A stretch of 64,000 nucleotides of DNA from Eubacterium_B sp034180045 (GTDB lineage Bacteria; Bacillota; Clostridia; Peptostreptococcales; Anaerovoracaceae): the NCBI GenBank assembly GCA_034180045.1, contig JAXFOY010000005.1, positions 1 to 64,000 of the forward strand, written 5' to 3'. The first letter of the stretch is position 1; every line of letters starts with the position of its first letter. Below are positions 1-7,210 of this stretch, in pieces. Under the pieces are notes generated by a model. The model was not told the DNA's origin. It saw only the letters and a program-made list of their open reading frames with translations, and did not search any database. The position numbers and the translations under genes are program-made.

Positions 1-122
1 ACCTTGCCGGACATGAGAACAGCAAGACAACTATGGACATCTATGCAAGAGTAAAGTATAATAAACCAGAACAGCTATTCGATGTAGTAAATTCTGCATT
101 TCATCAAGCTGTCCCCTCGTAA
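1..122 (+). CDS. Tyrosine site-specific integrase, C-terminal fragment (5' part outside window)
   Basis: The first 122 bases encode the last 39 residues of a tyrosine recombinase, read in the frame beginning at base 3. The end of the catalytic domain is visible: a LAGHENSKTT block (the 'GH' His box) and then MDIYARV, where the Tyr matches the nucleophile position of Tn916/lambda-type integrases. Too little is present to assign a subfamily. About 100 bases after the stop lies a copy of the 3' end of rpsI and a terminator, so this is best read as the integrase at the right edge of an integrative element (ICE, island or prophage) inserted in rpsI. The body of the element lies to the left of the window. 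Confidence 0.85.
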   Translation, partial: LAGHENSKTTMDIYARVKYNKPEQLFDVVNSAFHQAVPS

Positions 123-218
123 AAGTGGCCTGTTTTTTGGGTTAAGGAATAGGACAACCGAGGGGCCGAGGCTCAAAAAAGCCCGGAATATCAAGGAAAA
201 TCATCGCTCAGACGATTG

Positions 219-269
219 AAATACGGACTTAAGAAAGCTAGAAGAGCTTCTCAGTTCAGTAAGCGTTAA
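219..269 (+). other. Putative attachment site: duplicated 3' end of rpsI (ribosomal protein S9)
   Basis: Bases 219-269 encode KYGLKKARRASQFSKR followed by TAA, which matches the nearly invariant C-terminus of ribosomal protein S9. No start codon or rest of S9 lies upstream; instead an integrase ends at 122. Integration at the 3' end of rpsI is known for several integrative elements in Firmicutes; the duplicated gene end then marks the far attachment site. The usual Pro in ARRAPQFSKR is Ser here. The intact rpsI would be expected at the other end of the element, outside the window. Confidence 0.75.
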
Positions 270-300
270 TTTAAGAAGAATCTTAAAGAGACTAAATCAA

Positions 301-328
301 ACCCGCAAGATGTATCTTGCGGGTTTTT
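301..328 (+). terminator. Intrinsic terminator (probably the original rplM-rpsI terminator)
   Basis: Ten-base-pair perfect stem (301-310 with 315-324), TGTA loop, then TTTTTCT. It lies 31 bases after the rpsI-like stop codon, as expected for the native terminator of the rpsI operon. Confidence 0.85.
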
Positions 329-340
329 CTGTACTCCGAA

Positions 341-371
341 AACAAAAAACAGCGAGCAGGATGCTCGCTGT
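341..371 (-). terminator. Hairpin with minus-strand U-tract
   Basis: Perfect 10-bp stem (349-358 with 362-371) and a 3-base loop. On the minus strand it is followed by TTTTTTGTT, so it would stop leftward transcription. No minus-strand gene ends here; it may insulate the metQ region from the element. Confidence 0.6.
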
Positions 372-440
372 CATATAAATCGTTTTCCTCAGGTGACATG
401 AGTCAAATAAGTATATTCTGTCAATTTGCGTAAATCAAGG

Positions 441-487
441 CTATAGTTATTAACTATATTAAACTATAAAACTATAGTATTATACTA
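441..487. promoter_or_regulatory. Repeat-rich putative operator upstream of metQNI
   Basis: An 8-bp inverted repeat CTATAGTT (441-448) / AACTATAG (470-477) encloses direct repeats of AACTATA at 452, 462 and 470, and is followed by an odd palindrome TAGTAT-T-ATACTA (475-487). The dense repeats about 100 bases upstream of metQ look like regulator binding sites. No S-box riboswitch or T-box was recognised in 123-582. The remainder of that stretch holds the attachment site, two hairpins and no gene. Confidence 0.4.
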
Positions 488-582
488 AGGCTTGTTTTGA
501 TGTTATCATCTATCTATCGAAAACGGGTGGAAACATTCCATAGATATGAAGAATCCGACAAATAGTTAAGAAGGAGGCAATT

Positions 583-1443
583 ATGAAAAAGATAAAAGTG
601 TTAGTTTTAGTAGGAGTGCTTGCATTCTCAGCTGTTTTACTTACAGCTTGCGGAGGCAAGGATGATAAGGGCGTGACCATCGCTATACCGAATGATACAA
701 CAAATGAGGCAAGAGCTCTTTTGCTCCTCGAATCAAAGGGCTATATAAAGCTAAAGGACGGTGCGGGTATCACAGCCACAATAAAAGACATAGAAGATAA
801 TAATGGAATTACATTTAAGGAAGTTGAAGCTGCGCAGATTCCGAATACGCTTAAAGATGTCGATTTTGGTGTTATAAATTCAAACTATGCGATTGATGCC
901 GGTCTTAACCCTGTAAAAGATTCACTTTTGATAGAGGGTAACGGTGCTAAATACGCTAATATTGTCGCGGTAAAAGAAGGTGAAGAAAACAGCGATAAAA
1001 CCAAAGCCCTTGTCGCTGCGCTGAAGAGTAAAAAAGTAGCGGACTATATCAGTAAGCAATATGGGGGAGGAGTAGTAAGCGTTGTTGAAAATGCAGGAGA
1101 CGGGTTTGATGAAAGCGTAGATTATGATGCTTTGAAAGGAACAAAGATAACGGTTGCGGCATCTCCTACACCTCATGCGGATATACTAAAGCTTGCTAAG
1201 GAAATCCTTGAGGAAAAAGGCATTACTTTGGAGATTAAGGAATTTACAGATTATGTGCAGCCTAATAAGGTGGTTGACAGTGGAGAAATAGATGCAAACT
1301 ACTTCCAGCATCTTCCTTACCTGGATGACTTCAATGAGCAAAACGGAACAAAGGTTGTTTCGGTGGCGTCCATACATAACGAACCTATGGGGCTTTACGC
1401 AGGGAATTCAAAATCGCTTGATTCATTGAAGAAATTAAAATAA
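583..1443 (+). CDS. metQ: MetQ/NlpA-family substrate-binding lipoprotein
   Basis: 286-residue lipoprotein of the MetQ/NlpA family, which captures methionine (or a related compound) outside the membrane for an ABC importer. The N-terminus has Lys residues, a hydrophobic core and a lipobox LLTAC with the lipidated Cys at residue 23, followed by a charged linker. The remainder is a typical periplasmic-binding fold with the ASPTPHADIL and ANYFQHLPYL segments characteristic of the family. The start is set by AAGGAGG 8 bases upstream. It is followed by metN and metI, the normal MetQNI order. The methionine specificity is inferred from family and gene order; related NlpA proteins bind other amino acids. 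Confidence 0.92.
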   Translation: MKKIKVLVLVGVLAFSAVLLTACGGKDDKGVTIAIPNDTTNEARALLLLESKGYIKLKDGAGITATIKDIEDNNGITFKEVEAAQIPNTLKDVDFGVINSNYAIDAGLNPVKDSLLIEGNGAKYANIVAVKEGEENSDKTKALVAALKSKKVADYISKQYGGGVVSVVENAGDGFDESVDYDALKGTKITVAASPTPHADILKLAKEILEEKGITLEIKEFTDYVQPNKVVDSGEIDANYFQHLPYLDDFNEQNGTKVVSVASIHNEPMGLYAGNSKSLDSLKKLK

Positions 1444-1515
1444 GGACAAAGATACTTTTAGGCATGAATTCGGCTTAAATTGTTAAATATGAAGCGTAGG
1501 TAGCATGGGGACGAA

Positions 1516-2550
1516 ATGATTGAAATAAAAAACTTATCAAAGAGCTTTGAAACCAAAGACGGAAATGTAGACGCGCTTAAGAATATCGCCATCAATATAA
1601 ATGATGGCGATATTTACGGCATTATAGGAATGAGCGGTGCCGGCAAAAGTACGCTCGTAAGGTGTATAAATCTGCTGGAGCGCCCGACCGAGGGAGAAAT
1701 TCTGATAGATAATCAGGATATAACAAAATTAAACGAAAAAGAGCTTAGAAAAATTAGACAAAACATCACAATGATTTTCCAGAGCTTTAATCTTTTGATG
1801 CAGAAAAATTGCCTGCAAAATATTTGTTTTCCGTTATATTTATCCGGAATGAAGAAAAGTGAGGCAAAGAAGCGTGGTAAACAGCTGCTTGAACTTGTGG
1901 GACTTTCCGACAAAGAAAAAACATATCCGGCGCAGTTATCCGGCGGTCAGAAACAGAGAATTGCCATTGCAAGAGCTTTGGCGACAGAACCTAAGGTATT
2001 ACTTTGCGATGAAGCCACCAGTGCGCTTGACCCCAAGACGACAAATCAAATCTTGGACTTAATCGCAGAAATAAATAAAAAACTTGGAATCACCGTGATA
2101 ATAATCACACATCAAATGTCGGTAGTGGAGAAGATTTGCAATAAAGTATCCATAATTGACAGAGGGTGTGTAGTAGAAAGCGGAAGTGTAAAAGAAATTT
2201 TTGCATCCCCGAAATCAGATGCGGGTAAACGCCTTGTATTTCCTGATAAGGCGGAGCAGGGCTTGGTCACATATAGGGATGGAAGGGCAGTTATCTCCGT
2301 ATCTTTTAATGATTCTGAAACCACAGAATCACCGCTTATTGCAGAACTTGCAATGTCTCTTGGAATTCCGGCAAGCATTCTGTTTGCATCTGCTCGTACA
2401 GTAGGAGGTAAAGCATATGGAAAAATGCTCCTGGGCATAGAAAACCGCGGTGATAATGTTGAAAAAGCGTTAAGCTTTCTAAACGAAAAAGACGGAGTCA
2501 TAGCGGAAGTTGAAGATGTGGATAAACTGAGAAAAGAGGTGGACGACTAA
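1516..2550 (+). CDS. metN: Methionine ABC transporter ATP-binding protein MetN
   Basis: 344-residue ABC ATPase that powers the importer. Walker A GMSGAGKST lies around residues 38-46, the signature LSGGQ near 141 and Walker B LLCDEATSALDP near 161-172, with a His switch in IIITHQMSV. The last 90 or so residues form the NIL (ACT-like) domain found only in MetN-type ATPases, which senses methionine and inhibits transport. This domain is what distinguishes MetN from other amino-acid ATPases. The gene ends in TAATGG, so its stop codon overlaps the metI start. Confidence 0.94.
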   Translation: MIEIKNLSKSFETKDGNVDALKNIAININDGDIYGIIGMSGAGKSTLVRCINLLERPTEGEILIDNQDITKLNEKELRKIRQNITMIFQSFNLLMQKNCLQNICFPLYLSGMKKSEAKKRGKQLLELVGLSDKEKTYPAQLSGGQKQRIAIARALATEPKVLLCDEATSALDPKTTNQILDLIAEINKKLGITVIIITHQMSVVEKICNKVSIIDRGCVVESGSVKEIFASPKSDAGKRLVFPDKAEQGLVTYRDGRAVISVSFNDSETTESPLIAELAMSLGIPASILFASARTVGGKAYGKMLLGIENRGDNVEKALSFLNEKDGVIAEVEDVDKLRKEVDD

Positions 2551-3245
2551 TGGAAAAAATATTCGGAGCAGATGTTTTACAGGAAGCATTTGATATTATA
2601 AAAACTGAAATTCCTCTTGCTATTTGGGAAACATTTTATGTAACTGTGCTTGCGACAGCTATCGCTATTGCTATCGGCTTACCTCTCGGGGTAGTACTGG
2701 TAACGGGAGAAAAGGACGGGATTAGACCTATCCCGAAGACTGTATATGGGCTTATCAATGTGATGATAAACTTATTGAGATCGGTGCCGTTTCTGATTCT
2801 GATGATACTTGTATTTCCTTTAACAAGGCTGATTGTAGGTACGGTTGTGGGAACTGTGGCATCTGTCGTACCGCTTGTAATTGCTTCATTTCCTTTTGTG
2901 GCAAGACTTGTAGAAGGCAGTATGCGGGAACTGAATCAAAATACGGTAGAAACAGCTGTAAGCATGGGAGCTTCGCCGTTTCAGGTTGTTACAAAGGTGA
3001 TGATTCCTGAAAGCGTACCATCTCTAATTTCAAATTTCACTATAGCTATAACCACAATCCTCGGATATTCCGCAATGAGCGGAATTTTAGGCGGTGGAGG
3101 GCTTGGAAAGATTGCGATAAACTATGGATATTATAGGTATAAATACTTGGTAATGATTATAGCCGTTGTTTTGCTCGTGATTTTAGTTCAACTTTTTCAA
3201 GGGATAGGAAGCAGATTATCAGCAAAATGCAATAAACGCTTATGA
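2550..3245 (+). CDS. metI: Methionine ABC transporter permease MetI
   Basis: 231-residue inner-membrane permease with five to six hydrophobic helices. The EAA coupling loop that contacts the ATPase is visible as ETAVSMGASPFQVVTKVMIP, about residue 134. Length and gene order (metQ-metN-metI, start overlapping the metN stop by one base) fit the MetNI importer. No terminator is seen downstream; an AT-rich promoter-like stretch precedes the next gene. Confidence 0.93.
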   Translation: MEKIFGADVLQEAFDIIKTEIPLAIWETFYVTVLATAIAIAIGLPLGVVLVTGEKDGIRPIPKTVYGLINVMINLLRSVPFLILMILVFPLTRLIVGTVVGTVASVVPLVIASFPFVARLVEGSMRELNQNTVETAVSMGASPFQVVTKVMIPESVPSLISNFTIAITTILGYSAMSGILGGGGLGKIAINYGYYRYKYLVMIIAVVLLVILVQLFQGIGSRLSAKCNKRL

Positions 3246-3330
3246 CTTTTCTCATCTCGCAAAAAAAATAAATTTATTCCGCATATTGTGTTACAATATT
3301 ATCTGTATTAAATCTAAAGGAGATTGCCTG

Positions 3331-3990
3331 ATGAGCTTCGATTTTACATTTATAGAGATAATGGATATGATAGGTACCGTTGCTTTTGCACTTTCAGGTG
3401 CCGCAGTTGCTGCACGAAAAGGTATGGATATCTTCGGTATAAACATTCTGGCATTGGTGACGGCTACAGGTGGTGGAATTATACGGGATGTTATCGTCGG
3501 AATGACCCCTCCGCTTTCATTTCAGAATCCTATTTATCTGGTAGCATCATTAGTTACGGCAAATATCGCCTTCATATTGATGCACTGGAGACGAGGTAAG
3601 ACACAGGATTATTTTGCTATAATGCCTGAGAGAGCATTGTTTTGGTTTGATACGGTTGGTCTTGCCGCGTTTACTGTAGACGGTGCAATGGTAGGTTTTA
3701 ACTCCGATAATATGACTCATCTGTTTTTGCTGGTGTTTCTCGGGGTTGTCACAGGCGTAGGCGGCGGCGTTCTAAGAGATATGATGGCGTGCGAAATGCC
3801 ATATGTCTTTGTAAAACATGTTTATGCGCTTGCATCCGTTTTAGGTGGGCTTTTGACGGGAATTCTTTTGATTACAGACTTTACCGATAGGAATACCGCT
3901 ATGGCTGTAGGTTTTATAGTTACTATTTTGATAAGAGTTCTGGCGGCTCATTTTAGATGGAATTTACCTCGTGTAGCAGAAAGGAATTAA
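3331..3990 (+). CDS. TRIC cation channel / UPF0126 family membrane protein
   Basis: 219-residue integral membrane protein with about seven hydrophobic helices and two internally related halves. Each half carries a glycine-rich motif, ATGGGIIRDVI and VTGVGGGVLRDMM, the hallmark of the TRIC/UPF0126 (YadS/YicG-like) family. Bacterial and archaeal members form potassium-permeable trimeric channels, but physiological roles are unclear and some relatives have been linked to amino-acid export. The ATG at 3331 has AAAGGAG nine bases upstream and is preferred over an in-frame ATG at 3286 that has no ribosome site. The next gene starts one base after the stop. Confidence 0.88.
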   Translation: MSFDFTFIEIMDMIGTVAFALSGAAVAARKGMDIFGINILALVTATGGGIIRDVIVGMTPPLSFQNPIYLVASLVTANIAFILMHWRRGKTQDYFAIMPERALFWFDTVGLAAFTVDGAMVGFNSDNMTHLFLLVFLGVVTGVGGGVLRDMMACEMPYVFVKHVYALASVLGGLLTGILLITDFTDRNTAMAVGFIVTILIRVLAAHFRWNLPRVAERN

Positions 3991-3991
3991 T

Positions 3992-4609
3992 ATGGCAAAG
4001 ATTTCTATGAAGCCGGGTACTATGCTTAATCCCGTGCCGGCGGTTATGGTAAGTTGCTCGGATGGGGAGCGTGACAATATTTTGACCATAGCGTGGACGG
4101 GAATTATCAATTCCGACCCGCCGCTTACATATGTTTCCATAAGAAAGTCGAGGTATTCGCACGAACTCATCTCCAAGTCAGGATGCTTTGTTATAAATAT
4201 CGTGACGGAAGATTTGGCGCGAGCGGCTGATTATTGCGGGGTTAGGAGCGGCAGTAAAGAAGATAAGTTTTCAAAGTGCAATTTAACAAAGATGTCTGCC
4301 GAAAAAGTTACAGCTCCTATGATTGCGGAATCACCGGTAAACCTTGAGTGCGAGCTGATAGAGGTGAAGACATATCCGACACATGACATGTTCGTAGCGG
4401 AGATTGTAAGGGTTCATGCAGACGAAAAGCTATTTGATGAAGACGGCAGAATTCGTCTTGATAAGGCGGAATTGGTCGCATACAATCATGGAGAATATTT
4501 CGGGCTTAAGAAAAAAGCTTTGGGGAGATTCGGATTTTCCGTGATGAAAAAGAATACGAAGAAGCGAATTAACCGAGAAGCAAAGAGAAAAAGGCAGAAG
4601 AAAAAATAA
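3992..4609 (+). CDS. Flavin reductase-like (FMN-binding split barrel) protein
   Basis: 205-residue protein of the flavin reductase/DIM6-NTAB family. These FMN-binding split-barrel proteins transfer electrons from NAD(P)H or other donors to flavins or small substrates. The opening GTMLNPVPAVMVSC, the central PLTYVSIRKSRYSHELI and CFVINI segments are typical. The last 25 residues are unusually rich in Lys and Arg (KKNTKKRINREAKRKRQKKK), a tail not needed for the barrel that may bind nucleic acid or membrane. It is translationally coupled to the upstream membrane protein and followed by a strong hairpin. The substrate is unknown. Confidence 0.82.
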   Translation: MAKISMKPGTMLNPVPAVMVSCSDGERDNILTIAWTGIINSDPPLTYVSIRKSRYSHELISKSGCFVINIVTEDLARAADYCGVRSGSKEDKFSKCNLTKMSAEKVTAPMIAESPVNLECELIEVKTYPTHDMFVAEIVRVHADEKLFDEDGRIRLDKAELVAYNHGEYFGLKKKALGRFGFSVMKKNTKKRINREAKRKRQKKK

Positions 4610-4615
4610 GGACTT

Positions 4616-4648
4616 ACAGGTGCATAAAATTTTATGCACCTGTCTTTT
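4616..4648 (+). terminator. Hairpin terminator after the flavin reductase gene
   Basis: A 28-base perfect palindrome (4616-4643) is followed by CTTTTAG. The U-tract is short, and the next start codon is only 13 bases on, so read-through is possible. Confidence 0.65.
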
Positions 4649-4656
4649 AGGATTTT

Positions 4657-5226
4657 ATGTACAAGTACAATGTTATAAAAAGTGATAGAAAAAGTTTTTG
4701 TATAGAAATAAGCGCCACAGGCGAGATAAAAGTCAGAGTCCCGTATAAGGCGACAAAAGAACAAATAGAGCATCTGATTTCGGAAAAGGAAGCATGGATT
4801 TTACGAACGCTGAAAAAGATTGATAAAAGAAGAAAAGAGAGTGTTTTGACTGACGGTGCCGCAGATAGAATTAGCGAAGCTGAAGCTGCGGAACTTAGAA
4901 ATCGTGCCGCGAACTTAATCGAGCCGAAAGTCGAATACTGGGCTGAGATTATAGGTGTTGAATATAAGCGAATAACAATCAGAGGGCAGAAGACCCGCTG
5001 GGGGAGCTGCTCGTCAAAAGCAAATCTGAACTTTAACTATCTACTCGCGCTGTGTCCTGAGAGCGTTGTTGACTACGTCATCATTCACGAACTCTGCCAT
5101 TTAATCCATATGAATCACTCCAAGAACTTTTGGGACCTTGTGGGCAGATATTGCCCCGATTTCAATATCTGCCGGGCTTGGTTGCGCAAAAACGGAGGCG
5201 GCTTGATTGAAAAACTTCCGTTATAA
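4657..5226 (+). CDS. DUF45/YgjP-type M48-like metallopeptidase
   Basis: 189-residue protein of the YgjP/DUF45 (WLM-like) family of predicted zinc metallopeptidases. The zinc site is HELCH at about residues 144-148, with a further His-containing segment HMNHSKNFW downstream, and the family signature TRWGSCSSKANLNFN precedes it. The N-terminal half has the basic, beta-rich region of the family. Similar proteins often lie near restriction or repair genes, but no such gene is adjacent here. The start has only a weak AGGA site, and a hairpin lies immediately upstream, so expression may depend on read-through. The physiological substrate is unknown. Confidence 0.85.
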   Translation: MYKYNVIKSDRKSFCIEISATGEIKVRVPYKATKEQIEHLISEKEAWILRTLKKIDKRRKESVLTDGAADRISEAEAAELRNRAANLIEPKVEYWAEIIGVEYKRITIRGQKTRWGSCSSKANLNFNYLLALCPESVVDYVIIHELCHLIHMNHSKNFWDLVGRYCPDFNICRAWLRKNGGGLIEKLPL

Positions 5227-5231
5227 GCAGC

Positions 5232-5954
5232 CTATAAACTGTTATCCGCAGAAGCTCTAATCAGTGCATGGAACACGAGATTTTGTTCTTCTCTGCCTGC
5301 TCTCAGAGTTTCAGGGTGCCACTGCAAACCGCAGCAGAACTTTTTCTCCGGAATATAGATTGCTTCTATAATTTTTTCGTCTTTTGCGTATGCCATGACT
5401 TCTACGCCTTTTGCCAATCTGTTCAAGACTTGGTGATGGAAGGAGTTGACTTCCAATTCCTTTTTACCGTTAAACCAATCCGCAATGGGCGTGCCGGGTA
5501 TAATGTCAATACTATGTGAAGCAATGTAATTCGGCTGCGTTTGGTCATGGTTTATTTCGCTCGGAAACTGACTTGGCTGATCTTGCCAAACAGAGCCGCC
5601 GAGCAGTATATTCATCAGTTGCATACCTCTGCAAATTCCAAGTATAGGCAAGTCTTTTTCGTAGGCATATTTGAAGTAAAGCGATTCGGTTATATCGCGT
5701 ATAGGCGCAGTGCTTCCAAGCTTTAATACCGGTTTTTCACCGTACAAAGCGGGATCGCTATCAGGACCGCCGGTAAATATAATGCCGTCAAGTTTATGGA
5801 TGAGTGCTTTTACAGCATCCTCATCATCAGTGAAAGGGAGCATGACCGGAATGCCTCCGGCATCTAAAACACCTTCCAAATATCCCGGTATAATCCACCA
5901 GCTTTTGAGATTGTAGTCATATAAGGGTGTGATTCCTATAAGAGGCTTTTTCAT
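5232..5954 (-). CDS. Gamma-glutamyl-gamma-aminobutyrate hydrolase family (peptidase C26)
   Basis: 240-residue class I glutamine-amidotransferase-like hydrolase of the PuuD/C26 family, which cleaves gamma-glutamyl bonds. The nucleophile elbow GICRGMQLMN places the catalytic Cys at residue 108; the His and Glu of the triad are in LQWHPE (H213, E215). FTGGPDSDP is the oxyanion-hole region. It converges with the DUF45 gene, leaving 5 bases between stops. AAGGAG upstream of the start supports 5954. No puuA/puuB neighbours are present, so a role in polyamine catabolism is not supported and the true substrate could be another gamma-glutamyl compound. Confidence 0.87.
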   Translation of the reverse strand: MKKPLIGITPLYDYNLKSWWIIPGYLEGVLDAGGIPVMLPFTDDEDAVKALIHKLDGIIFTGGPDSDPALYGEKPVLKLGSTAPIRDITESLYFKYAYEKDLPILGICRGMQLMNILLGGSVWQDQPSQFPSEINHDQTQPNYIASHSIDIIPGTPIADWFNGKKELEVNSFHHQVLNRLAKGVEVMAYAKDEKIIEAIYIPEKKFCCGLQWHPETLRAGREEQNLVFHALIRASADNSL

Positions 5955-5983
5955 TTTGATCTCCTTATTGCGCTACCGCGGCT

Positions 5984-6892
5984 CTAAACATTGCTAATAA
6001 CAGTAGATTCCGTTTTAACTATTACGCTGGTGTTCGGCTCGATTGAGTGAGTTACAAAGGCGTTACCACCGATAACGCTTCCTTTGCCTATTACGGTTTT
6101 TCCGCCAAGTACCGTGGCGCCTGCGTACAGTGTTACATTATCCTCTATTGTAGGATGGCGTTTGACACCGTGCAGGAGTTGACCGTCTTTTGTTGAAAGC
6201 GCACCTATTGTTACGCCTTGATAAATCTTTACATTATCTCCGATTATCGCAGTTTCACCGATAACAATGCCTGTCGCATGATCTATAAAAAAGTATTTTC
6301 CTATAGTTGCTCCGGGATGGATATCGACACCCGTTTCACTATGAGCGTATTCGGACATAATTCTAGGTATATATGGAATATTCATCAAAAATAACTCATG
6401 TGCAATGCGGTGTGCAGTAATGGCATGAAGCCCGGGGTATGCAATTACAATTTCTATACGATCTGTAGCGGCAGGGTCCCCGTCAAAGGCTGCATCTATA
6501 TCCGTGTTCAAATACTCTCGTATTTTCGGAATTTTGGAGAGAAAATCGAGACAAAGTTCTTGTGCGCACTCCTTGCGCTCCTGCTTATCAAGCCCTTTGA
6601 AGCGCTTATCGTTCACAAGAACTATCTCAAGCTGCTTACGAAGATTGTACATTACATCTTCTATGAGAACGGCAACTCTGTTTTTTGCCGTATGAGTTCG
6701 ATAAACTTCATCTCGGTAATATCCGGGATATACTATCATCATCAACTTTTTTAATATGTCTATGACCACGTCCTGGTCAGGTTGTCCGAAAAATTCCATA
6801 CGGTCTATTTCTCGGTTATTGTCATAGTCTGCTAAAATTTCACAAACGATGCAATCTACTTTGTTTTCGGGTTTTTTATGCTTGCAATCCAT
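5984..6892 (-). CDS. cysE: Serine O-acetyltransferase (EpsC/CysE-type)
   Basis: 302-residue acetyltransferase that makes O-acetylserine for cysteine synthesis from serine and acetyl-CoA. The C-terminal left-handed beta-helix is clear from hexapeptide repeats (HPGATIGKYFFIDHATGIVI, GDNVKIYQGVTIGAL), including the DH and HATGIVIGE active-site segments. The N-terminal helical extension is long, as in the approximately 300-residue EpsC-type enzymes of anaerobes. AAAGG lies upstream of the ATG. No cysK is adjacent. The minus-strand genes 5954 and 6892 are 29 bases apart and probably co-transcribed. Confidence 0.88.
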   Translation of the reverse strand: MDCKHKKPENKVDCIVCEILADYDNNREIDRMEFFGQPDQDVVIDILKKLMMIVYPGYYRDEVYRTHTAKNRVAVLIEDVMYNLRKQLEIVLVNDKRFKGLDKQERKECAQELCLDFLSKIPKIREYLNTDIDAAFDGDPAATDRIEIVIAYPGLHAITAHRIAHELFLMNIPYIPRIMSEYAHSETGVDIHPGATIGKYFFIDHATGIVIGETAIIGDNVKIYQGVTIGALSTKDGQLLHGVKRHPTIEDNVTLYAGATVLGGKTVIGKGSVIGGNAFVTHSIEPNTSVIVKTESTVISNV

Positions 6893-7148
6893 AGTGCGAT
6901 GCCTTTCTGTTATGTAATTACAAAAACTAATGAATAGATATATATTTTTTGAATGAGTAATGCACGGCTTTTATCAATGAATCCGGCTTTCAAAAATGCT
7001 GCGGAAAGGTTGATTTTATGCCATATTTATTGATTTTGATATATTAAATCTTAACATAATTAAATGCAGGGTTCAAGAAATTGTGTAAAGGCTTTTTGAA
7101 GATTAGAGAATTTCATTAAGAATAATATTCACACTATTCAAAAATGCG

Positions 7149-7177
7149 TTGAATTATAGTTTTTATTTTGATATAAT
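7149..7177 (+). promoter_or_regulatory. SigmaA-type promoter of the EF-G-like gene
   Basis: TTGAAT (7149-7154), 17-base spacer, TATAAT (7172-7177), 33 bases before the start codon. The remainder of the 318-base divergent gap 6893-7210 is AT-rich and shows no further gene, riboswitch or repeat that I recognise. Confidence 0.75.
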
Positions 7178-7210
7178 CAAATCAATTTAATCTAACAGGG
7201 AGGTACACCA

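Noticed and set aside
372..582. S-box (SAM) or T-box riboswitch upstream of metQNI
   Set aside because: The conserved S-box core and T-box sequence were looked for and not found.
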